Assembly: GCA_963922205.1 (NCBI GenBank)
Contig: CAWUHX010000229.1
Coordinates: forward strand, 248,001 to 312,000
DNA from: Romanomermis culicivorax
Lineage: Eukaryota > Nematoda > Enoplea > Mermithida > Mermithidae
DNA length: 64,000 nucleotides
Direction: 5' to 3'
Part shown: positions 38,248 to 49,888 of the stretch, piece by piece
How positions within the stretch are numbered: position 1 is the first letter of the stretch
Layout: each line of letters opens with the position of its first letter
The notes under the pieces: generated by a model
What the model was told of the DNA's origin: nothing
The model's input: the letters and a program-made list of their open reading frames with translations, nothing else
The model's database searches: none
Made by a program: the position numbers and the translations under genes

Positions 38248-39419
38248 TATGTTTTTCAGCCCTTAAAATGACTGGAAATCGAGGAAATTAGCCTTAAAAG
38301 TCAAAAAATTTATGCCAATGGGCACAAACGGTCAAAATTTGGTGTGCCATTCCAATTTTGTGCGCGCCTAAATTCATGTTTCTGGCACAAAAAACTCTGT
38401 TTCCACTTCAGATTTTAAACCAAATAATAGCAGAACAGCCCAAAATTTTTTTCCAGGAAAGGCTGTTTTTGACGGAATTAACAACAAATAAGAATAAGGA
38501 CAATACTGACTGAAACATAAGCTATTCAACCTTTGAAACACAACTCGTTAAATGAAAATTCCAAATCAGTAAATGAAATGAGGTAGAATGGCAGCCAGTG
38601 CTCAAATTCCCACACAATTATTGGCTACAGTATGTTCTAGAAAAGATCCGAAGGAATTAATAAGGGTGGAAATTTATCGACTTTCCCACAGGCAGTGTTG
38701 TCAAGCCCAAATGGCTCCAGTGAAAACGCTGTGAGGCACTCATCCTCAAGCCTACAGTAAACTAGTGAAATGTGATTTGCAAGCATTCTGTAACATTTTT
38801 CATTTATATATGTTGTAAATTCTCTGTAGTCTTCAGTCTTCAAACTTTTCCTCCTACTGTTTCATCACTTTTTCATAATGGAGGGTATTTTTTAAATGTT
38901 GCACTGAGTATGGGCACTTTTCTCAAAAGACCTTATACTGGAAAAAATGTGGCCAGGTATGCATCATATTTTTGGGGTCGAATAAATGATCACTACAGCA
39001 GGAATGGAAGATTTTAGCTAAAGTGGCCAATGAGCTAGATCATCATATAGGTAAAAGAAAATTGATGCGGTCTTGCCATTTGGCCAAGGCACTAGAGAGA
39101 TGGATAAAAATCTGAAGTGCTAGACCCCTTTTTTGAGATCAGGATGAACTCGAGAGCCTGTATGAAAATATGATGATGAAGGTATAGATATACCCCATTA
39201 ATATTGTAATAATTGTGAGTAAATATTGTAATGAAAAATAAAGACAAGAAAAAATTGAAAAAAATCAAAGCACAATTGCTGGTATTTCCAGGATGTTGCA
39301 TGTTATGAAAGTTTAAAGAGAGATAAAGATTTATTCATCATTAGAAAAAATAAATTCAGAAAAGAATAGAGAAAAAAATATGATAACAAACTTAAAGGTG
39401 GTTAGTATCACGCTGATAT

Positions 39420-40870
39420 AAGCTCAAAAATGCAATGCATCATTTTTTAAATACATGAACATTAACGGCAGATGTAACATGACTAGGTAACATATTCCAT
39501 GTATCAATATACCTATTACAAAAATCTTTTCCGAGTATTTGTGTATGAAATTTTGTCTTATATAACATCAGTTGTTAATAGGATAATTAAAATTACTGTA
39601 TACAAAAAATTATTTGAGTCCAAAATGCTGTTACAGACTATGGAATAAACATAGCATAAATCAGTTATAGGTCTCCTAAATTCAAGATAATGCATACTGG
39701 TGGACTCCAATTTTTCTTGATAATTCCCAGAGTTAAAACCATATAATGGTTGTGTTGAACCACCTCTGAACTTTCTCCAGGCTTTGTATTTCACCTATTA
39801 GAGAAGGATTCCAAATAGGACTACCATACTCAAGGATTGGGCGGACATAAGTTTTAAATGCCCTGATTTTTGATTCATTTATATTTGAGTAGAAGCATTT
39901 AAAAATTAGACTTGATACTCTAGAAGCCTCCTTGATTATGTAATCACAGTGCAGAACAAAACTGAGTTTTTTATCAACATAAACACCAAGATCTTTCATT
40001 TCAGTGACAGCATCAAGATCACATTCTCTAATTTTGTACTGATATGATGGATTTTTCCCAAATGTAAGACTGCACATTTAGGCAATGACATACTAAGTTG
40101 CCATTCCTCGCACCATTTTTAGAAACTGTTTAAATCTTCCTGGATTAATACTGTATCACATGCATCATTAATAATTTTAGCATTATCTTCAAATAGATAG
40201 AGATTACTTTTAATTATATCACTAAGATCATTTATAAATATCAGGAACAATGTTGGACCTAACACACTTCCTTGAGGAACACCACTAATTATTGGAGTTG
40301 GAGCAGAAATGGTATTACCTACTTTTACACATTGAGTTCTATTTGTAAGGAAGTCAGGAATTCAATTTATTGTGAATTCATCAATTTTATATCCTTTTCG
40401 TTTTTGTAAGAGCTTTGAATGTGAAACAGTATCAAATGCTTTCTTAAAATCAATGTATACAACAACAACAGGAACTTGATCATCCAACTTCTTAACCCAC
40501 TTAGTTTTACATTCAAGAAGTTGTAAGACACATTAATTATTTTTTCTGAATCCAAACTGCCTACTACTGAATAAGGCACATCTTTCAACATAACCTGCAA
40601 CATCCTTATTAATTATTCCTTCCATGATTTTGCATGATACGCAACAAAGTGATATGAACCTGTGGTTCTCAACTTTTTTTTGAAGATAATGTATGATGTT
40701 TTCCATAAATCAGGTAATGCCCCAGTCCTACAAGGAACCTCAAAGATAATACTAAGAGGTTCCGCAAGAACAAGGAGTAACTTTTCCAGAAAGCAGGCAC
40801 ACAGACCATCAGATCCAAGGGAAAAAGTGAGTTTTAGGTTTTTCAGTGCCAACAAAACTTTCATGAATTC
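39420..40870 (-). pseudogene. CR1-like LINE, RT to 3' end, degenerate
   Basis: Collinear minus-strand pieces run from SLGSDGLCACFLEKL and GALPDLWKTSYII (40613-40864) through a frame with ISGVPQGSVLGPTLFL (about 40270). They continue to GVYVDKKLSFVLHCDYI and RAFKTYVRPILEYGSPIWNP (39733-40077), and end in a fragment with RYIDTWNMLPSHVTSAVNV (about 39490). These are RT motifs and the C-terminal block of CR1/Jockey-group LINEs. The position expected to hold FADD reads FEDN, and stops and frameshifts are frequent. The 5' part is absent. Confidence 0.75.
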
Positions 40871-41118
40871 AAATTTAAATGACTTTAGATATTCAAATCA
40901 TTTACCAAGAAAAGGAGGATATTTTTGTACAAAAATGGCAAGCTCGTTTGTGTGGGCATTAAGGCAACACAACAGGCTGTGAAGAGTATAAATTAAGCCA
41001 CATAAATCCTATTTAATCTATGGAGACCCAAGAAAATAAAAATGTGCAATGTTGTTGTGTCATATGCCTTGAATCACTGTATAAATACTGAAGAATTCTA
41101 TAATGCTCATAGGGGTCA

Positions 41119-41520
41119 ATGTGCCATGCCACATGTACAGCACCATATGGTGAAGTACAGTTGGCCCCTAACGGGCAAGAAACCTCAGTTCTAAGAAAAA
41201 GTAATAAATTATTAATAGAAACTGAAGATATCCTTCTAGCTTTTAGTAATTTTTTCTTCTCAGTCTTCACAAAAGATAATAGAATTGGGACTGATTTAAA
41301 TTTTAATTCAAATAAAAATAGATTAGCGGAAATAAAAATTTCAGTTATGATATTTTGCTCCAAATTATAAGGTTTAAAAATTCAAAATCGGTGGGACATG
41401 ATGGTTCACCAATAATAATTTTTAAAAGATTAGCCAACTATTCAGTCTACCCATTGAAAGAAATTTTCAATATTCCTGTACTGACCAGGCGCCTTCAGAG
41501 CATTCAAAATATGAACATAT
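41119..41520 (+). pseudogene. Second CR1-like RT fragment, opposite strand
   Basis: A plus-strand frame (41119-41370) continued by another (41355-41543) reads LLAFSNFFFSVFTKDNR, then RFKNSKSVGHDGSPIIIFKR and YPLKEIFNI. This is the start of an RT domain. It covers the same domain region as the beginning of the minus-strand fragment ending at 40870, but with different residues, so the two come from different elements or subfamilies. Both boundaries are ragged. Confidence 0.6.
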
Positions 41521-41544
41521 TGGTTCAGTGTATCACTACATGAA

Positions 41545-42497
41545 TTATTTTGAAGCATCTTTCAAGTATGAAAAGGAATTCTTCTTTTCTATGACGATCT
41601 TATTCACAAAAATTTGAGCTGGATTCCTTGGGATGCTTAATCTTGAAAAAGTAAATTTAAAGACATGGAGGCTCCTCTTACTATATAACATGACAGTAAC
41701 ACAACACTTTTTCTGCACTGTGCAGACTTGTTGGGCTTCATGCATTATTTTAAATATTATATGTAATTGAGGGGGGAGTGCATTTGGTAGTCATGGTGAC
41801 CTTCTGGTAGGAAAAATGTCAGTTTGGGAAGAAAAAAAGTCGAAAACATCAGTTTTTTAGGCACTTCATGCCATGAATACATTTTTGCTGTTTTTTAAGA
41901 TAAAAATTACTATCTTCTGGTGAATAAATCGATTTTTTCCTTCAGAGACCTCTTCCACTAAAATTTTAAGGAAGCAGTAACCCACCCCCCCCCCATGGTC
42001 CCGAAAATTCTCCTCTCATACCTTGGGGATCTGGTACATGTATGTTTTTTATGACTTCTGCACTGATGCAGAATTTATGAGTCATGTGTTGGATGACATA
42101 ACAGGAGAAAACAGCAATTAATTGGCTTTTCTGCACTGTGCAGAAAGTGGGGTGCAGGAAAAACACTGGTGAAAGAGTTTTTGTGCTCAAAGACAAATTT
42201 TCTACATCAAGTTATTTTTTTTAGGAATTCATCCAAGGAATTTTCATCTCCTGCCTTTGCGTCAGATGTTTCATGCATACTGTCCTGCAGTGAATTTAAT
42301 TTTCCTGGAATTATCACGTTGGAGCTTATGCTGGACATATCTGTACCAAATAGCTTCATTCTATTTTTACTTCTATGGATTTATTAATTTATTCTGGATA
42401 TGGGGCTTGAGGTAATATATGGTAATATATTCTCCCCATTGTTCAGTAATGTTTGTACAGATTTTTGTGTGTAATTAAACACTTTGTTTGCTAATGT
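41545..42497. other. No gene seen; C-run near 41980
   Basis: AT-rich sequence with a run of C around 41980-41995 and G/C words that could be a very degraded relative of the poly-G MITEs. No boundary could be defined. Confidence 0.35.
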
Positions 42498-42950
42498 CCC
42501 AGGACTTTGAGGGAATATAGGAGGTCATAAAAAAGGGGATAATTTGTAACATAAAAGGACATAATTAGAATGGGAATTTTATGTCCTTTTTCATCCTCAT
42601 TAGGTCACAATTTATGTCCTTTTAAGTCCTCTTATTACCTACATTATTGCCTCAAAGTCCTCTTATGATCAAAAACTATAGCCTCTAGACTCATTTTATA
42701 GCCTAATTTACCTCCCTTTTTCATCCTCTTATGGCACATATTACGTTCCCAGGGATTCCTCTTATGAACTTTTTATGATCTGCAATTTCCTCAATGATCA
42801 TGATTTTATTGGCACAAATAAAATTTTCATCTATAAAACAAAATACATCATACGACATGAGTTTAAGCTCCATAACAATGCACCGGCCGCGATAATGAGA
42901 ATTTAAATGAGATTTGGTCACAAAAAAAAAATTTTTCAAAATACAACTTG

Positions 42951-45900
42951 CTACGAGTCCATTTCATCGTACAGAGATTCGTCCATTCGGTCCAATAATC
43001 CATTCGATTGGTCCAATGATCCATTCGTATGGTCCAAAGATCCATTCAACGAAGATTCTGAATTGAGCAACCCATAAACAAACGTGATACATGAATTATA
43101 ATGATGTTTGACTTACCACCACCAGTTTTTTGTGCATTCTTGCTCAAGGTGACACCCGTTTTTGACTTCTTTTTATCTGTAAGCTCCGGCTGAGTTCTCA
43201 ATTTTTCGTACATTTTCAAAGCCTAAAAAATAAAGCAAGAACTGATTATATGGTACAAGTTAGTATGTAAGAAATGCTAAAACATTTACCTCTTCAATAC
43301 TGTCATCATCATCTTCTTCCTGAATCTTGACGCCATCCCGAAGATAACCCAATAGTAGACAGTCAATGTTGGCTTTGCTACAATAAAATAAAAAAACTTC
43401 GAGTAAGATTTAATGCAAAAACCATGAACCAGACTTATGAATTGTACAAACTACCATTGGGAAGACACCCGGACATAAAACCATAACTTAATTTGAGACA
43501 GGAAGTTGAAACGAGAAAATGAAAAGCAAATCAAGATCGAAAAGAGAAAAAAGGAAATAGGAAATAATGATATAAATATATAAATACAAAGAAATGAAAG
43601 AAAGATTAAATGCTAGAAACATAGATTGGAAAAAGATGCAGAAGATAGCTATGCAGAGTAGATAGAGAAATGAAAGGGAAAACAAAGAATAAGAAAGGAA
43701 AAGTGATTGAAAAAAAACAAAAAAAAATTAACAGAAAGGGGATGCCCAAATTTTAAAGTTGCATCCACATGTTCTTTCCCTTAAAATGTTACCACATTTT
43801 CACTGCATCTATCATAACATTTCTATTTCTTCAGTTTACACTAAGCTAACTTATTAGTTCACAGTTTTAAATGTTTGTGCTTTTGGGATACCTATTCAAC
43901 CTTACACTAACTTTATGAAAAATCACCCGCAAAAATCTTCAGCAAACTTTACCGCCAAAAACTCGATGCTCAATTTTTTTTGCAATGAGTGTAAGTAAAA
44001 ACTTTCAGGGCAAATTGCTCAAGGTTACTCCATTTTGCTCCGTCTGGGACAGTTCAGTGCCGCCATTTTGTCACGGCACCCATCATGCACATGACTGTAT
44101 TTCAACGTCAGATAGTAATTTTCAATTTCTGTTTCTTTTGGTGTTTTGTCTTTCCCTTTTCCCATTTTCTCTTTGTCTCCTGTCCTTTTTCCTGCTGTTT
44201 TCTTCATTTTTCAATTAATTTTTTATTATTTTATCCTTAATTTTCATTTTTCTCTTTTTTTCATTCACTTTCTCACTTTGTTGTTTACTCGCACATGTTT
44301 TTTTCTAGCCTTCTTTCTGCTCTCTTCAATTATTTTCTCTTTATTGTTTCTTCTTCCCTTTTTTATCTTTCATTATTTTGTTCTGTATTTTTTCTCCTCT
44401 TTCGTCTATCTTCCCCTTTCACTATTTCCCATTCATTTTTATTTATTTTTCTTCTGTTTGCTTTGTTATTTTTTGCTTTACTCTTTCTTTTCCTTCATTC
44501 TCTTGCTGTTTACCTTGCTGTTTTATTTTTTGTATTTTTTCATTTTTTTACATTTCTTCCTTTTTCTATATCTTCTTATCTTAATTTAGTCAGCAATGAA
44601 CTGGCTGGAGCGAAAGTGGCCACGCCGGAATGGTGGTACAAGGATACTAAGAAACGTCCCTTCTGTATATGGTACAAACTCACGACCACGACTGCCCTAG
44701 AATGTCTATGCTTAAAAAACAAAAAAAAGGAGAAATGCGTGGGAATAATTTTCCACCAAGGAAGGGGTCATTCGAAGTGTACTTAATCATTGTTCAGAGA
44801 AAAAGTATACCAATCAGTTGTGCCTCATCAACTGGAAATTTTGAATTTTCATGCAAAAATAATTTCTTTTACCAAAAAATATCAGTTATTACCAGCATTT
44901 TTTTAGTGGCAACCTCATTAGCTCTGCACTATTGCTATATCTTTTTCATGTAGCATGCCTAAAATTCGTTAGCGCGTGCGCTAATAAGCAACATTTTTTG
45001 TTAGTGCAGCCCCAAGAATTTCGGCATCATGATAAAAACACGGGGGCTAACCCAAAAAAGTTTTTCCACATTTTTCTGCTGAGTGGAAAGGATTGACTTT
45101 AGGGCCAGCGAGGGGAAATCAGACGCACTCCATTTCCTGCACTCATTTACGTTGGCAGGAAATCCCCAAATCTTGAACTTTTAAAAATGTGAAACCTTAA
45201 ACTAATAGCAGTGTTTTTTTTTAGCGCGACCCCATTAGTGCTGCGCTAAAAGTACCAAAAATTTCATTAGCGTGCTAAAAATTTGCTATATCTTTTTCAT
45301 GTAGCGTGCCAAAAATTCATTAGCGCGTGCGCTAATGACCACCATTTTTCGTTAGCACAGCCCAAAAAATTTTAGCGCCACGCTAAAAAAAAACACTGAC
45401 TAATAGTCATTTTTTTGCACATGTGTGGGTTTAATTTTAGCCAAAAATGGTCGATGTGATGCACTTTATGCTGAAATTGGTTAAATTTGCTCTCTATATT
45501 CGGCAATTTTAAAGTTTTGATGTATTTTTTGAATCATCAGTTTAAATGTTTACATTTTTAACAACTCGTTTTTTTAGCACGACCTATTGGAATGTGCTAA
45601 TGATGGCAAAAATCTCATCAATTACCACACAGAACTTAATATAAGTTACTTACTTTCGGCCGCGTTTGCAATAAGCTTTGGTCCCCCACATGTCAATAAC
45701 TTTGAGGGTCACAGATCAAAATTCGTCCCGGGACAGATTGCGCTTCTCTTTATTCTCAATGATTTCATCCGCGTGCCTTTCATAATACTGATCGATAATA
45801 TCTGCAATATAATTTTGCAGTGTGTGATCTAAGTGAAATGTGGAAGGAGGAGGCATACTTAAAAAAATGTTTTGTTAAATTTGATCAAAAACAGATGAAA

Positions 45901-46901
45901 ATAACAAGTTTGCAGGGGGCTTAGTCATGAATTTTGGGTGATAGGGCAGGTCAGAATTTGGTCTGGTGGAGTCCAGGCATATGAACGTGTGTGCAGTGTG
46001 GGAAGATCTGATGGGAATCAGATGTTACGAAAGGAATTATTAGAATATAATCATTATGAGATAATTCCAATAAAAATCTTACGATTAATAACATTAAAGC
46101 CTGTGACATCAAACTTATCCAATGGTCGACGATTGGTTCGATGGGAATCATCATACAATCGTTGAATTTCCATTTTGAAGTTGCACAACAAGTCCCCGTA
46201 CATTTGACGAACGATTTCTGTGAAAAACTTGTTTGGTTTTTCACCAAATTTGGCATACGTACGATTCACTTCGGCTGTTATACGCCTCTTTTTTGTTGTC
46301 CATTCAGGCAAAATTTCAGTACTACCATTGTATAAGCACGATTTTTGTTTAACAATATCCAACGTCAATTTGGATGGCTGAAATAGGAAGAATTTGCAAC
46401 TAAATATCCAACACACACATGCCAACTAAAATTCTCTAGGACTGAGGTACCAGAAAATTGTACAACAACTATGGCTAAATTCAGAGCTAGTGGGAAAACA
46501 TTCTGCCCTAACCTGACCAAAAGTGCACTTCTATAAAGACCCTTACATCAAGTAATTCATTAAGCTTTTTAAAATCTTTCGACATACTTTTCATCATGCC
46601 ACTGCACTTTTCATCAAAAACTTTGGACAATTGAGCCACTTGACCACCTTCTGCTCTGCTCTTATCAGAATTGAGTGCACCAAGTAGATCCGATATCAGC
46701 TCTTGCTTAAATGAGAGCTTGAATTGATTTAATATTGCAATAAGCTGATCTTCTGTTAAAGGTGTGGCAGATCGACTATGATTGGCAATCTCCCGCAAAA
46801 TATTGGCATCATTCTTGCGACTGGACACTACACTTTTGGCCTTTTTAAATTGGTGTTCATTTTGCTCATCATTAATTTTTTCAGAGTAGCCGAAAAAAAG
46901 A
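42951..46901 (-). CDS. Six-exon gene of unknown family inside the GGACATAA unit
   Basis: Exons on the minus strand: 46547-46901, 46083-46377, 45654-45828, 43290-43377, 43117-43222 and 42951-43057. Every junction has GT/AG borders (donors GTAAGG, GTAAGA, GTAAGT, GTAAAT, GTAAGT) and each join keeps frame. The predicted protein has a helical, charged N-terminus (TEDQLIAILNQFKLSFKQEL), a middle basic/aromatic part (EWTTKKRRITAEVNRTY, then YIADIIDQYYERHADEI) and a DVKxW-like VIDMWGTKAYC. An acidic stretch (EEDDDDSIEE) follows, and the C-terminus has three near-repeats of NGSLDHT type ending in MDS. The true first exon was not located. One in-frame TGA (45716-45718) breaks exon 3, so this copy is probably dead. 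Intron 3 (2.3 kb) holds MITEs and a pyrimidine tract. Confidence 0.6.
44140..44590. repeat. 450-bp polypyrimidine tract
   Basis: The plus strand is almost entirely T and C (TTTTC, TTCC and TTTTCTCC words), giving long artefactual Phe/Leu/Ser frames. It lies in the large intron of the minus-strand gene, where the transcript would be purine-rich. The frames it creates are not genes. Confidence 0.85.
44891..45043. mobile_element. Degenerate relative of the hAT MITE at 45209
   Basis: CAGCATTTTTTTAGTGGCAA at the left and GATAAAAACACGG at the right correspond to the ends of the MITE at 45209. The inner words TGCTATATCTTTTTCATGTA and TTAGCGCGTGCGCTAAT are shared. It is shorter by an internal deletion, and its ends are eroded. 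Confidence 0.6.
45209..45398. mobile_element. 190-bp hAT-type MITE with perfect ends
   Basis: The ends are perfectly inverted over 18 bp (CAGTGTTTTTTTTTAGCG), flanked by the 8-bp duplication ACTAATAG at 45201-45208 and 45399-45406. The interior has the symmetrical word TTAGCGCGTGCGCTAA and no ORF. An 8-bp duplication with CAGTG ends identifies a non-autonomous hAT. It sits in an intron of the minus-strand gene. A third, partial relative begins near 45569 (TTTTTTTAGCACGACC). Confidence 0.85.
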
Positions 46902-47006
46902 CTGAAAAAATGGCTTCCACCCTTCTTGCATCCTTCATCCTGCGGATGTAATCTGTAATATGTGGAGAATTCTGTATGAGCCCACCATTTATTTAAACTT
47001 TTTTAG

Positions 47007-47449
47007 AAAATGCACAATGGAGAAAACATTTTCCATCGAGTTGTGCCCTCAAATATTACCGTGTTCGTATCAGTGGCCTTATTTATCATTCTACTGCCTG
47101 GAAGAGAGGAAAAGGAAATAGTTCATTTATTTCTTATAATGAAAATGGTAAACAGTTTGGCTCCGTTCAATATTATCTACTTAATGAACAATCTGGTGAA
47201 CTATTTGCTGCAATAAGTCAATACGGCATTCAAAATCGTTTGAATAGATTTATTGATGTTCCAAACAATGTTATGTTGCGCGAACTGTACAATGATTCCC
47301 TTTATGGAAATTTTCATTTTGTAGTTACACCCACTGCCCTCATCAAATTAGTTCCTGTGTATTCATTTAATTCTTGTTGTATTTTAATTTCAGATTGTAA
47401 TTTGAATTTGTTTGCCTGTGAAGCAGACACTGGATTTGAACATAACTAA
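47007..47449 (+). CDS. Terminal exon of a plus-strand transposon-like protein
   Basis: After a TTTTTTAG acceptor, 146 codons stay open to TAA at 47447-47449. The start reads NAQWRKHFPSSC; GLIYHSTAWKRGKGNSSFI, FGSVQYYLLNEQSGELFAAI and FHFVVTPTALIKLVPV follow. This arrangement (a basic YHS...RGKGNS box followed by a beta-rich segment ending in a hydrophobic strand) resembles, from memory, the C-terminal domain of some animal DNA-transposon proteins, possibly CACTA/EnSpm-like. That link is inference. No upstream plus-strand exons are recognisable, so the catalytic part appears deleted, which would make the unit non-autonomous. Confidence 0.4.
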
Positions 47450-47967
47450 AATACAGTAAAAACGTCTTTCAAGTGTTGCCAATTTTCTCTTGTCTTCCTT
47501 CATTTTGCATTTTATCACATGCGGAATTCTTGAAAAGAGAAGAAGACAATGTTTTCTAGCACTTTTCATCAATTTTTCAATAAAAAAAAAATTGTGACAT
47601 AAGAGGTTATACCATGGGTTACAAGGTTGAGATCAAGAGGACATAAGAAAAAGAGTACAGAGGGCATACAAGGTAACAAGACAGATCATAACATTTTGGG
47701 TCATAAGAGGTTATAAGGTGGATTGTAGGACATAAGAGGACATAAGGCATTATGACTCTTATGTTCCATGTTATGTCCTCAAAAGTCCTCAACTCATACT
47801 GCAGTCAATTATGCGACTATGTCTCACTCTGAGGACATAAATTGGATCATAGGACATACAAGGGTATAAGAAATAACCCGTCTTATGTTACATGTTATGT
47901 CCTCTTATGTCCTATGCCCCTCGTTATGTTAAAGGTATGTCCTCTTATGAGTTCTCAAAGTCCTGGG

Positions 47968-49519
47968 TTCACACCTTACAATTCAATGCATTTCTTGATT
48001 GTATTAGAAAGCATGGCCCAACCTTTGGTGGACAATCGAGTTTCACAATTCCAATCCAAGGGATCAGTTTCGAACAATACCATAGATGGAAAAAATTTGT
48101 ATGCATGGACCATACTGCAACGTTACCTACTTCTGTGAAATTTCAGATGAGCTTTTCATTATATGTGGTAATTTTCCTGTTAATGTTAGCTGTGAATATA
48201 TGATGTTAATCTATGAGCGAGAAAGAACTCCAACACAGCATTTTTTAATTTGATCAGTTTATATTTTTTCAGTCTTCATTGGGTAGAGGAAATGCAGAAA
48301 CGTGTTTAATTTTTAGTCTTTCAAGGATATGTTTTCCCTGACTGACAGACAAGCTTTTTTAGTCATTTTAGGGACCTAGGCCCCTAAAAATATAGAAATG
48401 GCTCCCAAAATTTTGGATCCAGGAGCCATTCGGCTCCTAAAACTTAGTTATAATTTAATTGCGTAGCACAGTGTTTCACAAGCCTATTTTTACATAACAA
48501 ATTTTTGGTTCCCAAAATTTAAATTTAAAATATCTTCAACAGATCCAGCATCTATAAATATAGAGATGCATTGAAGGAACTAATCTGATTTATTTTCAAG
48601 TATGATGAATTTAATTAGCTGAACTCAATTTAAATAACTTCTTTGCCTCTTGCTCGGAACAGAATAATTTCAAATCACTGTGTTCCAAGGTTATAATTGT
48701 GGAGGCCTATATTTCATGTTGTAAAAACCACTTTCATCACTGAAGTTATGAGTTCTGCCAAATAGGATCAAAGCTTTTGAAGGTAAATTTGCAAGCTACA
48801 CATCCTATTACTTCTAATTTTGCATCAGGCATGGAAAAATGCCATAATCGTCAAATTGATTGTTTTCAACAATAGAATCGCTGAGTAGAATGTAACGCAG
48901 AAAATTTTCATTCCTTATCATCGAAAGTATGTTACCAGCAGCATTGGAGCCACCAAACTCTGACGCCCTGTTCATCAAAGTTTGAATTATCAATCTAAAA
49001 CATGTGTTTCATCAACAATTATGTTATTTTTGATTTAGTTCCTCCCAATGGGTAAATATTTCTTCAAATAAGGTGAAATTGAAACAGTGTATACCTAATC
49101 TGTAATAGTCACATGGAACAAATTTGATGATGGGTATTTGGCAGGTCTTTCCAGCCAAGAGAAAATTCCTCGCAACTATCTGACCTGAAATACGAAATAA
49201 TTCAAAACATACATGCACATAGGGTTCAGAATGCAAACCCACCTGATTCAGAACGTGAACACTTCCCAGGCCTGTGAAAATTGTGAACCACTGAACTTTT
49301 TGGAAGACAGCTTTTTGATTTTTATCCACATTTTGTATTAAAAAAAACATGCTTATGAAGCTATCTTTTTTGTCTTTTTGTTTGATTCACAGAAACTGTG
49401 AAGTTCGTTGCTTTTTTGATCAGGCTACTAATAAAGGCAGTATTTTAAACTAATCCAATGTGAAAATTATCTAACATTTGATCCAAATCCATTGGTGATC
49501 AACTAGTGGATTCTTCATG
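47968..49519. other. Between elements; no gene assigned
   Basis: A plus-strand frame at 47968-48180 (FNAFLDCIRKHGPTFGG and so on) and a 108-codon minus-strand frame at 49024-49350 are open but unrecognised. Words such as GGAGCCATTCGGCTCCTAA (about 48422) resemble GGCCATTTGGCTCCTAAGG near 34767. No host gene can be supported. Confidence 0.35.
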
Positions 49520-49526
49520 CTGGGGC

Positions 49527-49740
49527 CGGTTTCCGGTACGTAAGTTATAACTTAAGTCAGTTCTAGACTTAAGTTATAACTTACTAAGTTATAACTTGAG
49601 TCGGTTTCCGGTACGATTTAAGACATAACTCAGCGAAGTTATAACTTAAGACTGACTTAAGTTACATCTTGAATAACGTTTTACTCCCATTATCTTCACA
49701 ATACGAAAAATCAATAAGTTAAGTTATAACTTAAGTTATA
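49527..49740. promoter_or_regulatory. Left subterminal repeat array of Harbinger
   Basis: CGGTTTCCGGTACG occurs at 49527-49540 and 49602-49615. Between and after these are four or more copies of the palindrome AAGTTATAACTT and its variants with TTAAGTC. Matching inverted copies occupy the right end (53135, 53213 and about 53274). Iterated sites at both ends suggest binding sites for the Myb-like protein or transposase; function is inferred. Confidence 0.65.
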
Positions 49741-49888
49741 TCTTAAATCGTATTATGGGGTTACGGCGAATCAAAAACGCCTACTCAGTTTACACAGCGC
49801 GTAAAAGTAGTCCGCAGCATTGTTGCATCATGCACAATATGTTTCATTTCACTTAAATAACATCCACTCCTTCACTACGAATGCTAAC

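Larger units (their letters stand above)
42498..47967. mobile_element. 5.5 kb transposon-like unit with GGACATAA-rich ends, class unknown
   Basis: The left end reads CCCAGGACTTTGAG (42498) and the right end its exact complement, CTCAAAGTCCTGGG (to 47967). Inside each end lie 260-370 bp dense in GGACATAA and TTATGTCC words in both orientations (for example 47637, 47728, 47770, 47890 and 47936; left 42540, 42573 and 42612). I could not find a convincing target duplication (GCTAATGT on the left, TTCACACC on the right). The unit holds a six-exon minus-strand gene and a plus-strand terminal exon. Iterated subterminal words are typical of transposase-binding sites; the superfamily is not recognised. 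Confidence 0.65.

Noticed and set aside
37877-38291. Overlapping Gly/Pro-rich frames on both strands
   Set aside because: They coincide with the G/C homopolymers of the MITE at 38019-38247.
39420-41520. Possible 5' inversion (twin priming) of a single CR1-like LINE
   Set aside because: The minus- and plus-strand pieces both cover the same early RT region but with clearly different residues, so they derive from different elements.
44146-44786. Long plus-strand Phe/Leu/Ser-rich frames resembling membrane proteins
   Set aside because: They are products of the polypyrimidine tract; several frames are open at once and none has a motif.
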